DNA of 64,000 bases from the NCBI GenBank assembly GCA_030431855.1, contig JAUIII010000002.1:1-64000 (forward strand). Direction: 5' to 3'. The translations under genes were made by a program, and so were the position numbers. Below are positions 1-7,189 of the stretch, piece after piece (the first letter of the stretch is position 1; each line of letters opens with the position of its first letter). The DNA comes from a bacterium. Its GTDB lineage: Bacteria; Patescibacteriota; Saccharimonadia; Saccharimonadales; Saccharimonadaceae. Below the pieces are notes generated by a model, which saw only the letters and a program-made list of their open reading frames with translations, was not told the DNA's origin and did no database searches.

Positions 1-18
1 TCAACTAATTTTCCATTA

Positions 19-95
19 TGGTACACCCGACAGGATTTGAACCTATGGCCTCCGGCTCCGCAAGCCGGCGCTCTATCCAGCTGAGCTACGGGTGC
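19..95 (-). tRNA. tRNA-Arg (anticodon GCG), CCA encoded
   Basis: Reverse complement GCACCCGTAGCTCAGCTGGATAGAGCGCCGGCTTGCGGAGCCGGAGGCCATAGGTTCAAATCCTGTCGGGTGTACCA folds as a cloverleaf; anticodon loop TTGCGGA. Confidence 0.93.
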
Positions 96-237
96 ATATT
101 CACCCTCTGTTGTTGCAAATGCAACACTTTGGGTGTATATCACAACCTTGTTTCCAAGATTGTGCAGTGTAACTATAAGGTACTTCTGCCGAAACGACAG
201 ACCAAATAATTGTACCAAAACAGAGGTAAAAAAGCAA

Positions 238-870
238 CTACAGGTGCAGTCTGCGCACTAGCTTATCGAACGCGTCGAGCTTGGCTTCGTGCATAGGGAT
301 ACGAGCGCCTAAAAAGTCGACCAACTCTTCGCCAACCTCAGCCGGAAAGTGAAGTGTGGTAGCTGGGCGGAATCGTTTTACCGGAGTAAACACAAGTGTC
401 GGCAAGCTATCTTCTTGCAACACACCAAAGCTACGAAACTCTGAGAGTGGGTGAATTTGCTCGTTGATATACACGCCGCTACCGCTTACCACGTAGGTTA
501 TCATTCGTGCTGGGCGGTGCGTATAAATCATCAGTGCGGCTGCCATAACAGGGATTAAAATTACGAATGTCCACGAACGAATCAGTAGCGCGGCTATCGC
601 CATCATTACTAGTACAGTACCCCAAAACCCGAGAAACCATAGCGGTGTGCGCTGGCCAGATAAATACTCTGGTGCTTGCCATTGAATGGTTTGGTCGTCG
701 GTTATTTGGCCACTTGCTTCCGGTTGAGCAGGCTCGACGGGTTGAGTTTGCGCTTCTACCGGCTCAACGGGCGCAACTGGCTGAGGCTGCACAGGTTGTG
801 CCACAGGCGCCGGGTTTGGCGCTGGCTCCTGAGGTGGCATAGCTGGTTGCGGCTGTTCGTTTGGCTGCAT
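238..870 (-). CDS. Pro/Gln-rich membrane protein, unknown function
   Basis: ORF with Pro/Gln/Glu-rich N-terminus, then hydrophobic segments (TPLWFLGFWGTVLVMMAIAALL); start chosen at MQPNEQ. Confidence 0.7.
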   Translation of the reverse strand: MQPNEQPQPAMPPQEPAPNPAPVAQPVQPQPVAPVEPVEAQTQPVEPAQPEASGQITDDQTIQWQAPEYLSGQRTPLWFLGFWGTVLVMMAIAALLIRSWTFVILIPVMAAALMIYTHRPARMITYVVSGSGVYINEQIHPLSEFRSFGVLQEDSLPTLVFTPVKRFRPATTLHFPAEVGEELVDFLGARIPMHEAKLDAFDKLVRRLHL

Positions 871-939
871 ACTGCTATTGTATCGCACCCTAGGGTTGGC
901 CGCTACTGTTTAAACAACGTGAAGACACTATCCAGGAGT

Positions 940-1296
940 TTAGCCGAGATGCTTGATAAGCGCGGCTACTAGTTCTGTTTGATTGCTATAGGCAAACACA
1001 TCGTCGGCTACATGTGTTACGGCGCCGGAAGGTGTGGCGTCCTGTGTATAGAATGCAAGAATGCGTTTATTGGCAGCGCTCGCCCAGCCCAGTTCAATGC
1101 CTTGGCCAGTTGATGCCCTCGATACCTCCGCCAGCACCACGTCGCTTGTTTCTATAATCTCTTTTGAATGCTTCCCGTTGTTTTCCGGGTCGTGCGGGTA
1201 GAACACTTCTAAAGCAGCAGGCAAACCAGCCTTCAGAGGCTCGTACAGTTCTGCCTGGTAGTCGTAACCGCTGGCGTGTGAGAGGTAGAGTTTCAT
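940..1296 (-). CDS. nucleoside 2-deoxyribosyltransferase-like small protein
   Basis: MKLYLSHASG...SDVVLAEVSRASTGQGIELGWASAANKRILAF resembles the nucleoside deoxyribosyltransferase-like fold. Confidence 0.55.
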   Translation of the reverse strand: MKLYLSHASGYDYQAELYEPLKAGLPAALEVFYPHDPENNGKHSKEIIETSDVVLAEVSRASTGQGIELGWASAANKRILAFYTQDATPSGAVTHVADDVFAYSNQTELVAALIKHLG

Positions 1297-1739
1297 GCTT
1301 TCAGCCTAGCATATTCATAGATACGCCGTTCGGCATCATTTTGCGAATCTTTAAGCGATTCTGGATCCATAAATGCTACCTCGTCGCCATCTACACCTGG
1401 TGAAAATTCCATATTTTCGGCAATTACTGTAAAAATAACACGCACCTGCAATACATTTGCATGCTGAAGTAATGCCGGATCCTCAATGTGAATTACCGAA
1501 TACACAAAGTCACCTTTCAAGTTGACTTCCTCGGCAAGCTCGCGCGCAAGTGCAGCCTTGATGCTTTCGCCGTGATCCATGCCACCACCTGGCAAATCCC
1601 ACCAGTCACGACCCGTTTCCTTCACAACCAGCACATTGCCGCTGTCATCAACTATCAAGCCCTTTAGGGTCAGTCGAAACAGGTAATCATCCTTTCTGCC
1701 AAGGGCGCTTTGGTCAATGTGTCCATGCTGAGGATTCAT
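1293..1739 (-). CDS. NUDIX hydrolase
   Basis: NUDIX box GGGMDHGESIKAALARELAEEV; start set at MNPQHG because the upstream extension reads through a hairpin repeat. Confidence 0.85.
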   Translation of the reverse strand: MNPQHGHIDQSALGRKDDYLFRLTLKGLIVDDSGNVLVVKETGRDWWDLPGGGMDHGESIKAALARELAEEVNLKGDFVYSVIHIEDPALLQHANVLQVRVIFTVIAENMEFSPGVDGDEVAFMDPESLKDSQNDAERRIYEYARLKA

Positions 1740-1756
1740 TACTTCATCATAGCAAA

Positions 1757-1795
1757 ATAAAAACGACCCTGATGGGCCATTTTTATTTGGCGGGG
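1757..1795. terminator. hairpin terminator / repeat copy 1 (AAATAAAAACGACCCTGATGGGCCATTTTTATTTGGCGG)
   Basis: 39-nt block identical to the copy at about 3619-3657; A/T-flanked GC stem. Confidence 0.7.
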
Positions 1796-1834
1796 TATGT
1801 GTCATACATTACTAGCAGCAGTTATAATAAACAC

Positions 1835-2191
1835 ATGAACGATAAAAACTGGTTAGCTAACTTGGTTACACGGAGAGCAACTGTTATGACGCCGCTCCTC
1901 ATTTTAAATGTCGTTATCCTTGCGTTTAGCGCTCTAATATATTGGCAATCGAGAAATCTTTTTGTCTTCGTTCCCTGGCTACTTGTATTGACATACTCGT
2001 TATGGCGACACGAGCAATGGGCACAGAAATCACCTCATCTACTGGCGCCCGAACAAATTGCTCTTAAAGGACTTGAGCTGTACGGAACTAGCGAGAAACG
2101 TATCGAACCGCAAAATGTAATAGACATGGATCCTATAAGCAATCCAGAAAGCGAAGCAAAAAAACCTCTGACAAAGGAGGTGAGAAAATGA
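1835..2191 (+). CDS. small membrane protein, unknown function
   Basis: Hydrophobic N-terminal half; overlaps the next ORF (ATGA-type). Confidence 0.55.
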   Translation: MNDKNWLANLVTRRATVMTPLLILNVVILAFSALIYWQSRNLFVFVPWLLVLTYSLWRHEQWAQKSPHLLAPEQIALKGLELYGTSEKRIEPQNVIDMDPISNPESEAKKPLTKEVRK

Positions 2192-2460
2192 ATGCATATC
2201 TTATTTCATATGATACCAATCTAACATCAACCCGAGCTGCACATGCTGCAATCACGGAGAGTGGTGCAATCAATGAGTGGTGGCACTACCTTAATGGAAC
2301 CTACATTGTCACTTCAAATAAAAACCTTGATGACTTAACCCAAGCCGTGAAGATAAAGTGGCCAGGGGACGACAGTTTGTTAATTATGCCCGCTACGAAA
2401 CCAACAGGTGGTTGGTTGCCCAAAGACGCATGGTTATGGATAAATACTCGACTGTCTTGA
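2188..2460 (+). CDS. SinR/Cas2-like small protein
   Basis: MNAYLISYDTN...WWHYLNGTYIV...GGWLPKDAWLWI matches the SinR-family (Cas2-like ferredoxin fold) pattern as recalled. Confidence 0.6.
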   Translation: MNAYLISYDTNLTSTRAAHAAITESGAINEWWHYLNGTYIVTSNKNLDDLTQAVKIKWPGDDSLLIMPATKPTGGWLPKDAWLWINTRLS

Positions 2461-2693
2461 TACAATTCGTTTTTATCAAGTTCATGCTTGAGTTCTCTTA
2501 ATAACAATTTCGGTGGAGGAGGTAGAAGCTTCAAATCGGGAGATTCGGCGTAGCGAGAAAGGAAACTCGTGCTTGCATGTGTCCCTTTCGAGCGGAGGAG
2601 CGAAGGGCTTCAGCCCGAAGCGATACTCCTGCATTTTGAGAGCTTGCGAGCAAAATCAGCGCGGAGTTTGGATCTTTCCGCCACCGTAGGTAT

Positions 2694-2729
2694 GAAAAAT
2701 GCCCAGACCTTTTGGTCTGAGCGTTTTTC
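2694..2729. terminator. hairpin terminator followed by TGGCGGAGG
   Basis: GAAAAATGCCCAGACC-TTTT-GGTCTGAGCGTTTTTC. Confidence 0.65.
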
Positions 2730-2819
2730 ATTCTGGCGGAGGTTGGTTGATGTGTTGCGAACCTCGAACTGATAACGTATATGCTTGCTTTAACAATTTT
2801 GAATACGGATAATTATTGA

Positions 2820-3422
2820 ATGATCATAAAAGAACCAGGCGAATCCACACACGACGTTAAGAAACCAACAGACTTCGACCCAATAGCACTAATCGGGCAG
2901 ATTTTGCCACGGGGTCACTCTTTCCATGGTTATTCGTCTGCATCAAGCGAGCGTGTTATAAAGATCCTTGCAACTACTGAATATAGCGATGGTGCCCCGT
3001 TATTAGGCTTCGGAGTTGACGGAGACGCTGAAATGGCATTGGGTCGCGCTATAGCCACATACCTACAAAGGGAACAGGATGGTCTCGAATACATGTCAGC
3101 AAGTCAATACCCTCATATAACCGAAGGCGAGCATCCAGGCGGGGGACATGCGTCCAAGTTCGACAACATCGTATGGGGCGATGACTTTACTCTGTATCAG
3201 GACGGTGACGAGGTTGTAGCTTCGACAAGATTCGGAAATGGCTTGAATATGGGCGGTATTGAAGTTCGTGCAGCTACGGCACTCGAAGCTATCGACAAAT
3301 TAGCATCAAAATACAAATTTGCTTCGTCGTTTCGATCAGTCAGGGATAGCTTAAACGCCTTGCCTAATCTTGTTTGGGGTCAGGTAAGAACTGACTTACA
3401 AACTCCTGAAGTTGAAGAATAA
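2820..3422 (+). CDS. hypothetical protein
   Basis: Uninterrupted 200-aa ORF; no family recognised. Confidence 0.5.
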   Translation: MIIKEPGESTHDVKKPTDFDPIALIGQILPRGHSFHGYSSASSERVIKILATTEYSDGAPLLGFGVDGDAEMALGRAIATYLQREQDGLEYMSASQYPHITEGEHPGGGHASKFDNIVWGDDFTLYQDGDEVVASTRFGNGLNMGGIEVRAATALEAIDKLASKYKFASSFRSVRDSLNALPNLVWGQVRTDLQTPEVEE

Positions 3423-3618
3423 AACACACTATTTTCTTGCTACATTCTAAGCTTACGCCTCTCTGTGCGGGAGGGGAGATAGCGCTCATTTCATTCGCTT
3501 CTCCGCTTGCTTGCCAGAAAAATACTTCGTGCTTTTCTGGCTGCGCTGCGCTCCACCGAACTTCCCGCTCTCGCTTTCAGCGAGTACGCGGGAGCTCAAA
3601 TCTCCTCCTGGTTCCGCC

Positions 3619-3657
3619 AAATAAAAACGACCCTGATGGGCCATTTTTATTTGGCGG
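3619..3657. terminator. hairpin terminator / repeat copy 2, immediately 3' of tRNA-Ser(GCT)
   Basis: Same 39-nt block as 1757-1795, here within a longer palindrome CCGCCAAATAAAAA...TTTTTATTTGGCGG. Confidence 0.75.
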
Positions 3658-3744
3658 AGGAGGGGAGATTCGAACTCCCGCTACAGATCTCTCCGTACTA
3701 ACGATTTAGCAAACCGTCCCCTTCAGCCACTTGGGTACTCCTCC
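3652..3744 (-). tRNA. tRNA-Ser (anticodon GCT), CCA encoded
   Basis: Reverse complement GGAGGAGTACCCAAGTGGCTGAAGGGGACGGTTTGCTAAATCGTTAGTACGGAGAGATCTGTAGCGGGAGTTCGAATCTCCCCTCCTCCGCCA; long variable arm. Confidence 0.95.
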
Positions 3745-3854
3745 TTATAGAGTGAGATAGCTATCAAGTGCGTATTTGCGTAATTCACATTTCTACACTT
3801 CTGCAGCTGGGCTGAAGGGGACGGAGACCGTCCATCGATTTGCGTTTCACGCAG

Positions 3855-3870
3855 CAGCCACTTGGGTACT
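3855..3870. repeat. 16-nt direct copy of tRNA-Ser(GCT) 5' half
   Basis: CAGCCACTTGGGTACT identical to 3724-3739 inside the tRNA. Confidence 0.7.
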
Positions 3871-3884
3871 GCCTCACATTCTTT

Positions 3885-3904
3885 GGGAAGGGCTCGCCCT
3901 TCCC
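3885..3904. repeat. perfect palindromic stem-loop
   Basis: GGGAAGGGCTCGCCCTTCCC, followed at 3905-3936 by AGTTTTCGT...ACGAAAACT. Confidence 0.6.
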
Positions 3905-4098
3905 AGTTTTCGTCGAAGTAAATTCGAACGAAAACTTCCCATCCCCTAAAGGCTCTGCTATCGCATCACTGTACTAGGTTCCTGGAGCTCGTGCTTGCAC
4001 GTAACTCCCACCATTCTAGCACATAACAGGGGCGAATAGTAGACTTTTGTGAGCGCTTTGTTATAGTTTATGTAAGACCCTAAATAGGAGAATCCAAC

Positions 4099-4503
4099 AT
4101 GTTGAAAGTTATAAAAGCCTTTGCCCCAAGTATCCTGAGTGCCGCATTCGTCCTTGCTGTCGCCGCTGCACCTCTGGTAGGTGCATTTGATGGCACAGTG
4201 CAAGACGGTGCCGACGCAGCACGTGGCGCACAACAATCAGCCGATCTATTTGGTAGTAGCGGTATTTTCCGCACCATTACAAATGTACTGCTGTTTGTTC
4301 TAGGTGCTGTATCGGTCATTATGATTATTATTGGTGGCCTGCGCTATGTGATTTCAGGTGGCAACTCTACCGCTGTGACAGCGGCGAAAAATACCATACT
4401 GTATGCAATTGTCGGTGTAATCGTGGCCTTGTTAGCCTATGCAATCATCAACTTTGTGCTGAACAGCTTTGCAAGCAGCGGCACTGGTGGCACAAACGTC
4501 TAA
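4099..4503 (+). CDS. T4SS pilin-like protein (TrbC/VirB2-like), orphan copy
   Basis: Signal-like N-terminus; ITNVLLFVLGAVSVIMIIIGGLRYVISGGNSTAVTAAKNTILYAIVGVIVALLAYAIINFVLNSF, closely matching the ORF at 7190-7600. Confidence 0.85.
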   Translation: MLKVIKAFAPSILSAAFVLAVAAAPLVGAFDGTVQDGADAARGAQQSADLFGSSGIFRTITNVLLFVLGAVSVIMIIIGGLRYVISGGNSTAVTAAKNTILYAIVGVIVALLAYAIINFVLNSFASSGTGGTNV

Positions 4504-4516
4504 ACCATAGTGAACG

Positions 4517-4545
4517 AAAAATAGCCCAACAATGGGCTATTTTTT
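4517..4545. terminator. rho-independent terminator
   Basis: AAAAATAGCCCA-ACAA-TGGGCTATTTTT, 12-bp stem. Confidence 0.8.
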
Positions 4546-4546
4546 A

Positions 4547-4564
4547 TGGCGGAGGAGGAGGGAT
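4547..4564 (-). repeat. tRNA-Ser 3'-end fragment (partial duplication)
   Basis: TGGCGGAGGAGGAGGGAT identical to 4710-4727, the 3' end of tRNA-Ser(UGA). Confidence 0.75.
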
Positions 4565-4709
4565 GAACGCTTTGATGCCACAGCTATACTAGCTGCGACA
4601 TCAGCTAAACCCTGTAAAATCAAAGATTTGACAGGCTTCTGAACCCTAGGCGTTCAAATTCATTACACCCGGACAAGAAAATTAGAGCCCAGATGGACTC
4701 TATTTTTCT

Positions 4710-4797
4710 TGGCGGAGGAGGAGGGATTCGAACCCTCGAAGCCTCTCAGCTTGCCGGTTTTCAAGACCGGTGGAATAAACCACTATCCGACTCCTCC
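4710..4797 (-). tRNA. tRNA-Ser (anticodon TGA), CCA encoded
   Basis: Reverse complement GGAGGAGTCGGATAGTGGTTTATTCCACCGGTCTTGAAAACCGGCAAGCTGAGAGGCTTCGAGGGTTCGAATCCCTCCTCCTCCGCCA; anticodon loop CTTGAAA. Confidence 0.95.
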
Positions 4798-5766
4798 ATA
4801 GGTAATAAACCTTTCTACGTGTTTCGGGTTACTACTTCCAATTATTCTAAAGTATTTCTCTATATCTGTAAATCTCTCTATTGATACGCTTCTGGACTGG
4901 CGAATTTTAGCGTGTATTCCAAAATGACATAGTGTCTCATGCACCGAATCTAAAAGCGTTTGTGAACCACTTACAAACATCATCCTTGGATATGCGTACG
5001 TACCGTTTTTGGTGTTGTGTTTCTCAAGAAAGATGCTCCCATCTGTGTCAAATAACCCTCTGATACAGGGAACTAAAAGGTCGTCCTCGTTACGAATCCA
5101 GTCGGGTACATCCAAGCCGCCGCGTAGTTTGTCTCCATATGGCAAGCCTTTTCTGTGTAAAAACTCGACGAGATTTGCGCTCGAAAACACTATGTTTACA
5201 CATTTTGCAGATTTACGATAAGTAAGCCTCGGCCGGATACTGAACAGCTTTTCTCCAAGCTCAGCAACAAATTCCACATAAGCTGCGTCGTCAACCGAGT
5301 TTAATGAGATTACTAATTGGTACTTTGATACACCTCCGTCCCCCATACATATGCCTACAAACTCAGCCAGGTCTGTATCTTCACCTGGAAGCGAGATTGC
5401 TTTTCGTGTGTATATGCTAGGTTTAGTTTTTCGGAGCTCGAAGGACACTTGGCCGCCCTTCATTTTGTCGTCTATTGAACCCAAAATTCCATACTTTGCC
5501 CAATACTGTCTGCCGCCAATTTTACCTGCATTAGATTTCATAGTTTTCTCATCAATTGTCTCGTACTCGAACTCAGATTCGTGAAGATTTGATAACTCAC
5601 ACAGTTGATTAAACACACGTAACGGTATCGAGTGACGACCAGCTCTCCAGTCTCTTAAAGTCCTTGGACTACATGCGAGTATTTCGGCTAGTTCGCTTAA
5701 TTCATAAGATGTACTTAACAGAGAAAATAATCGACTTAAACTTTCAGGAGCAAGTATCACACGCAT
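4783..5766 (-). CDS. LAGLIDADG-type (homing endonuclease-like) protein with N-terminal HTH-like region
   Basis: Two LAGLIDADG-like motifs, LAEFVGICMGDGGV and VPCIRGLFDTDGSIF; N-terminus ELAEILACSPRTLRDWRAGRHSIPLRV is HTH-like; stop codon lies inside tRNA-Ser(UGA). Confidence 0.8.
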   Translation of the reverse strand: MRVILAPESLSRLFSLLSTSYELSELAEILACSPRTLRDWRAGRHSIPLRVFNQLCELSNLHESEFEYETIDEKTMKSNAGKIGGRQYWAKYGILGSIDDKMKGGQVSFELRKTKPSIYTRKAISLPGEDTDLAEFVGICMGDGGVSKYQLVISLNSVDDAAYVEFVAELGEKLFSIRPRLTYRKSAKCVNIVFSSANLVEFLHRKGLPYGDKLRGGLDVPDWIRNEDDLLVPCIRGLFDTDGSIFLEKHNTKNGTYAYPRMMFVSGSQTLLDSVHETLCHFGIHAKIRQSRSVSIERFTDIEKYFRIIGSSNPKHVERFITYGGVG

Positions 5767-5809
5767 ACATACATCTTATCATTAAACTGCTTAGACAGCT
5801 TTCCATAGC

Positions 5810-6484
5810 CTATTTAATTGGTTTAGCAATGGGTTGGCGGGCAATAATTGCTGCCCATACATGCTGTGCGCCAGCATCGTGTAAGGTTTTTGCGGCATAC
5901 TGCAAGGTTGCACCCGTTGTCAAAACATCATCAATAAGTAGATACGGAGGCTGGCTTTCAACCGCCGAGCCAACGCTAAACGCCGCTGCTGCTTGCTTAA
6001 ACCGTTCACTTCTAGATGCGCCGCGCTGATGCGATGTGGTCGCACGCTTTAGTAGGGGAGTGTAGGTAAGGCCTCGCTTACGGGCGAACGCTTTAGCGAT
6101 CAATGCGGTGTGGTCGTACCCACGCTGACGTATATGAGCAGCGATGGTAGGAATCGGCACGACAACTGTATCGGCCGGGAGATCGGGAATATACATATCA
6201 AGTAAATCAGCGGCAGCCTTATAGGCTACTCTTACCCGCTCGAACTTGTAGTCGTTTATCAGCTGCAATAATGCACCTTCACGACTACCAATATGCCATG
6301 CTTTTTCATAGAACGTACGACACGAAACACAGATACCGCTGGGCTCGGGCGCATTGCAAATAATACAGGCTTCAATCGCCTCATCTACGATGTCGTATTT
6401 ACAACTATCGCATAATACACTGCCTGTCTTTTGGCAGTTATAACAGTAGTGGGGAGCGACGATTGAGAGTGCTGTATCTATCAT
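5810..6484 (-). CDS. ComF family phosphoribosyltransferase
   Basis: N-terminal CxxC pairs; VVPIPTIAAHIRQRGYDHTALIAKAFA; PRPP motif LLIDDVLTTGATL. Confidence 0.9.
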   Translation of the reverse strand: MIDTALSIVAPHYCYNCQKTGSVLCDSCKYDIVDEAIEACIICNAPEPSGICVSCRTFYEKAWHIGSREGALLQLINDYKFERVRVAYKAAADLLDMYIPDLPADTVVVPIPTIAAHIRQRGYDHTALIAKAFARKRGLTYTPLLKRATTSHQRGASRSERFKQAAAAFSVGSAVESQPPYLLIDDVLTTGATLQYAAKTLHDAGAQHVWAAIIARQPIAKPIK

Positions 6485-6515
6485 TGTACTTTTTACGTTT
6501 TAGGTGCTTATGCTG

Positions 6516-6544
6516 TTGATTATAGCTTATGCATTGGCTATACT
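6516..6544 (+). promoter_or_regulatory. sigma70-like promoter upstream of hsp20
   Basis: TTGATT - 17 nt - TATACT. Confidence 0.55.
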
Positions 6545-6591
6545 GTAAGAGACTATCTGTCAATAGAGCCTTAGATGAAGTGGAGGAATCA

Positions 6592-7065
6592 ATGGCCCGT
6601 AAACAAAACGACGATTTGTTGATCGAGGACGAGCTGGCTGCAGCATTCTTGAACGACGACGATCTGGCGCAGGGTGGCAGCGACCAACAACAACCAGCAG
6701 TACCGGCTGACGAAAACTGGGACGAAAGCGAAGACGACTTTCCAGGGCAACTAGCGGTAGACGTGTATGAAACCGAGGAAAAATTGGTAGTAAAAGCACG
6801 TACAGCCGGTGTAAACAAAGAAGACCTCGATGTTAGCATCTCTGACGGTATTCTTACCATCAGTGGCACGCTATCAAGTGGCGACGACACCGACGCTACC
6901 AACTGGCACATTCAGGAATGTTACTGGGGCGAATTTAGTCGCACCGTAGCTCTGCCTGTTGCCGTAAAGGAAGACGAAGTAGAGGCTGTTCTAAAAGATG
7001 GCGTTCTGAGCATTATCTTCAACAAGGTAAAGCAAGAACAAGCTAAGAAGATTACGATTCAGTAA
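6592..7065 (+). CDS. Hsp20/alpha-crystallin small heat shock protein
   Basis: DVYETEEKLVVKARTAGVNKEDLDVSISDGILTISG...LPVAVKEDEVEAVLKDGVLSI. Confidence 0.9.
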   Translation: MARKQNDDLLIEDELAAAFLNDDDLAQGGSDQQQPAVPADENWDESEDDFPGQLAVDVYETEEKLVVKARTAGVNKEDLDVSISDGILTISGTLSSGDDTDATNWHIQECYWGEFSRTVALPVAVKEDEVEAVLKDGVLSIIFNKVKQEQAKKITIQ

Positions 7066-7088
7066 TAGCTCTAGCAGACTTTGAAGGG

Positions 7089-7112
7089 GCCACCCAGACG
7101 GGTGGTTCTTTT
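7089..7112 (+). terminator. rho-independent terminator of hsp20
   Basis: CCACCCAGACGGGTGG followed by TTCTTTTA. Confidence 0.75.
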
Positions 7113-7140
7113 ATTGCCACATATGCGCCACCCAAAAAGA

Positions 7141-7167
7141 AACCGCGTCGGCACTGTGTCGACGCGG
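7141..7167 (-). terminator. terminator of the pilin operon
   Basis: ACCGCGTCG-9 nt-CGACGCGGT perfect stem; T-rich tract (TTTCTTTTT) after it on the minus strand. Confidence 0.75.
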
Positions 7168-7189
7168 TATACCTATTCGAAGGTGGGGT

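Noticed and set aside
18-209. Track ORF 18..209 (+)
   Set aside because: Lies antisense over tRNA-Arg; spurious
1740-1805. N-terminal extension of the NUDIX ORF (MTHTPPNKNGPSGSFLF...)
   Set aside because: Encoded by the 39-nt hairpin repeat, also translated in the spurious ORF 3437..3709; the real start is probably MNPQHG at 1739
2188-2460. Possible CRISPR-Cas locus suggested by a Cas2-like protein
   Set aside because: No repeat-spacer array and no other cas genes in the window; the sequence fits the SinR-like branch better
3437-3709. ORFs 3437..3709 and 3507..3701 (+)
   Set aside because: Overlap hairpins, the repeat and antisense tRNA-Ser; no protein-like features
3745-4098. SRP RNA, RNase P RNA or tmRNA gene in the non-coding gap
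   Set aside because: None of the conserved core motifs of these RNAs was recognised
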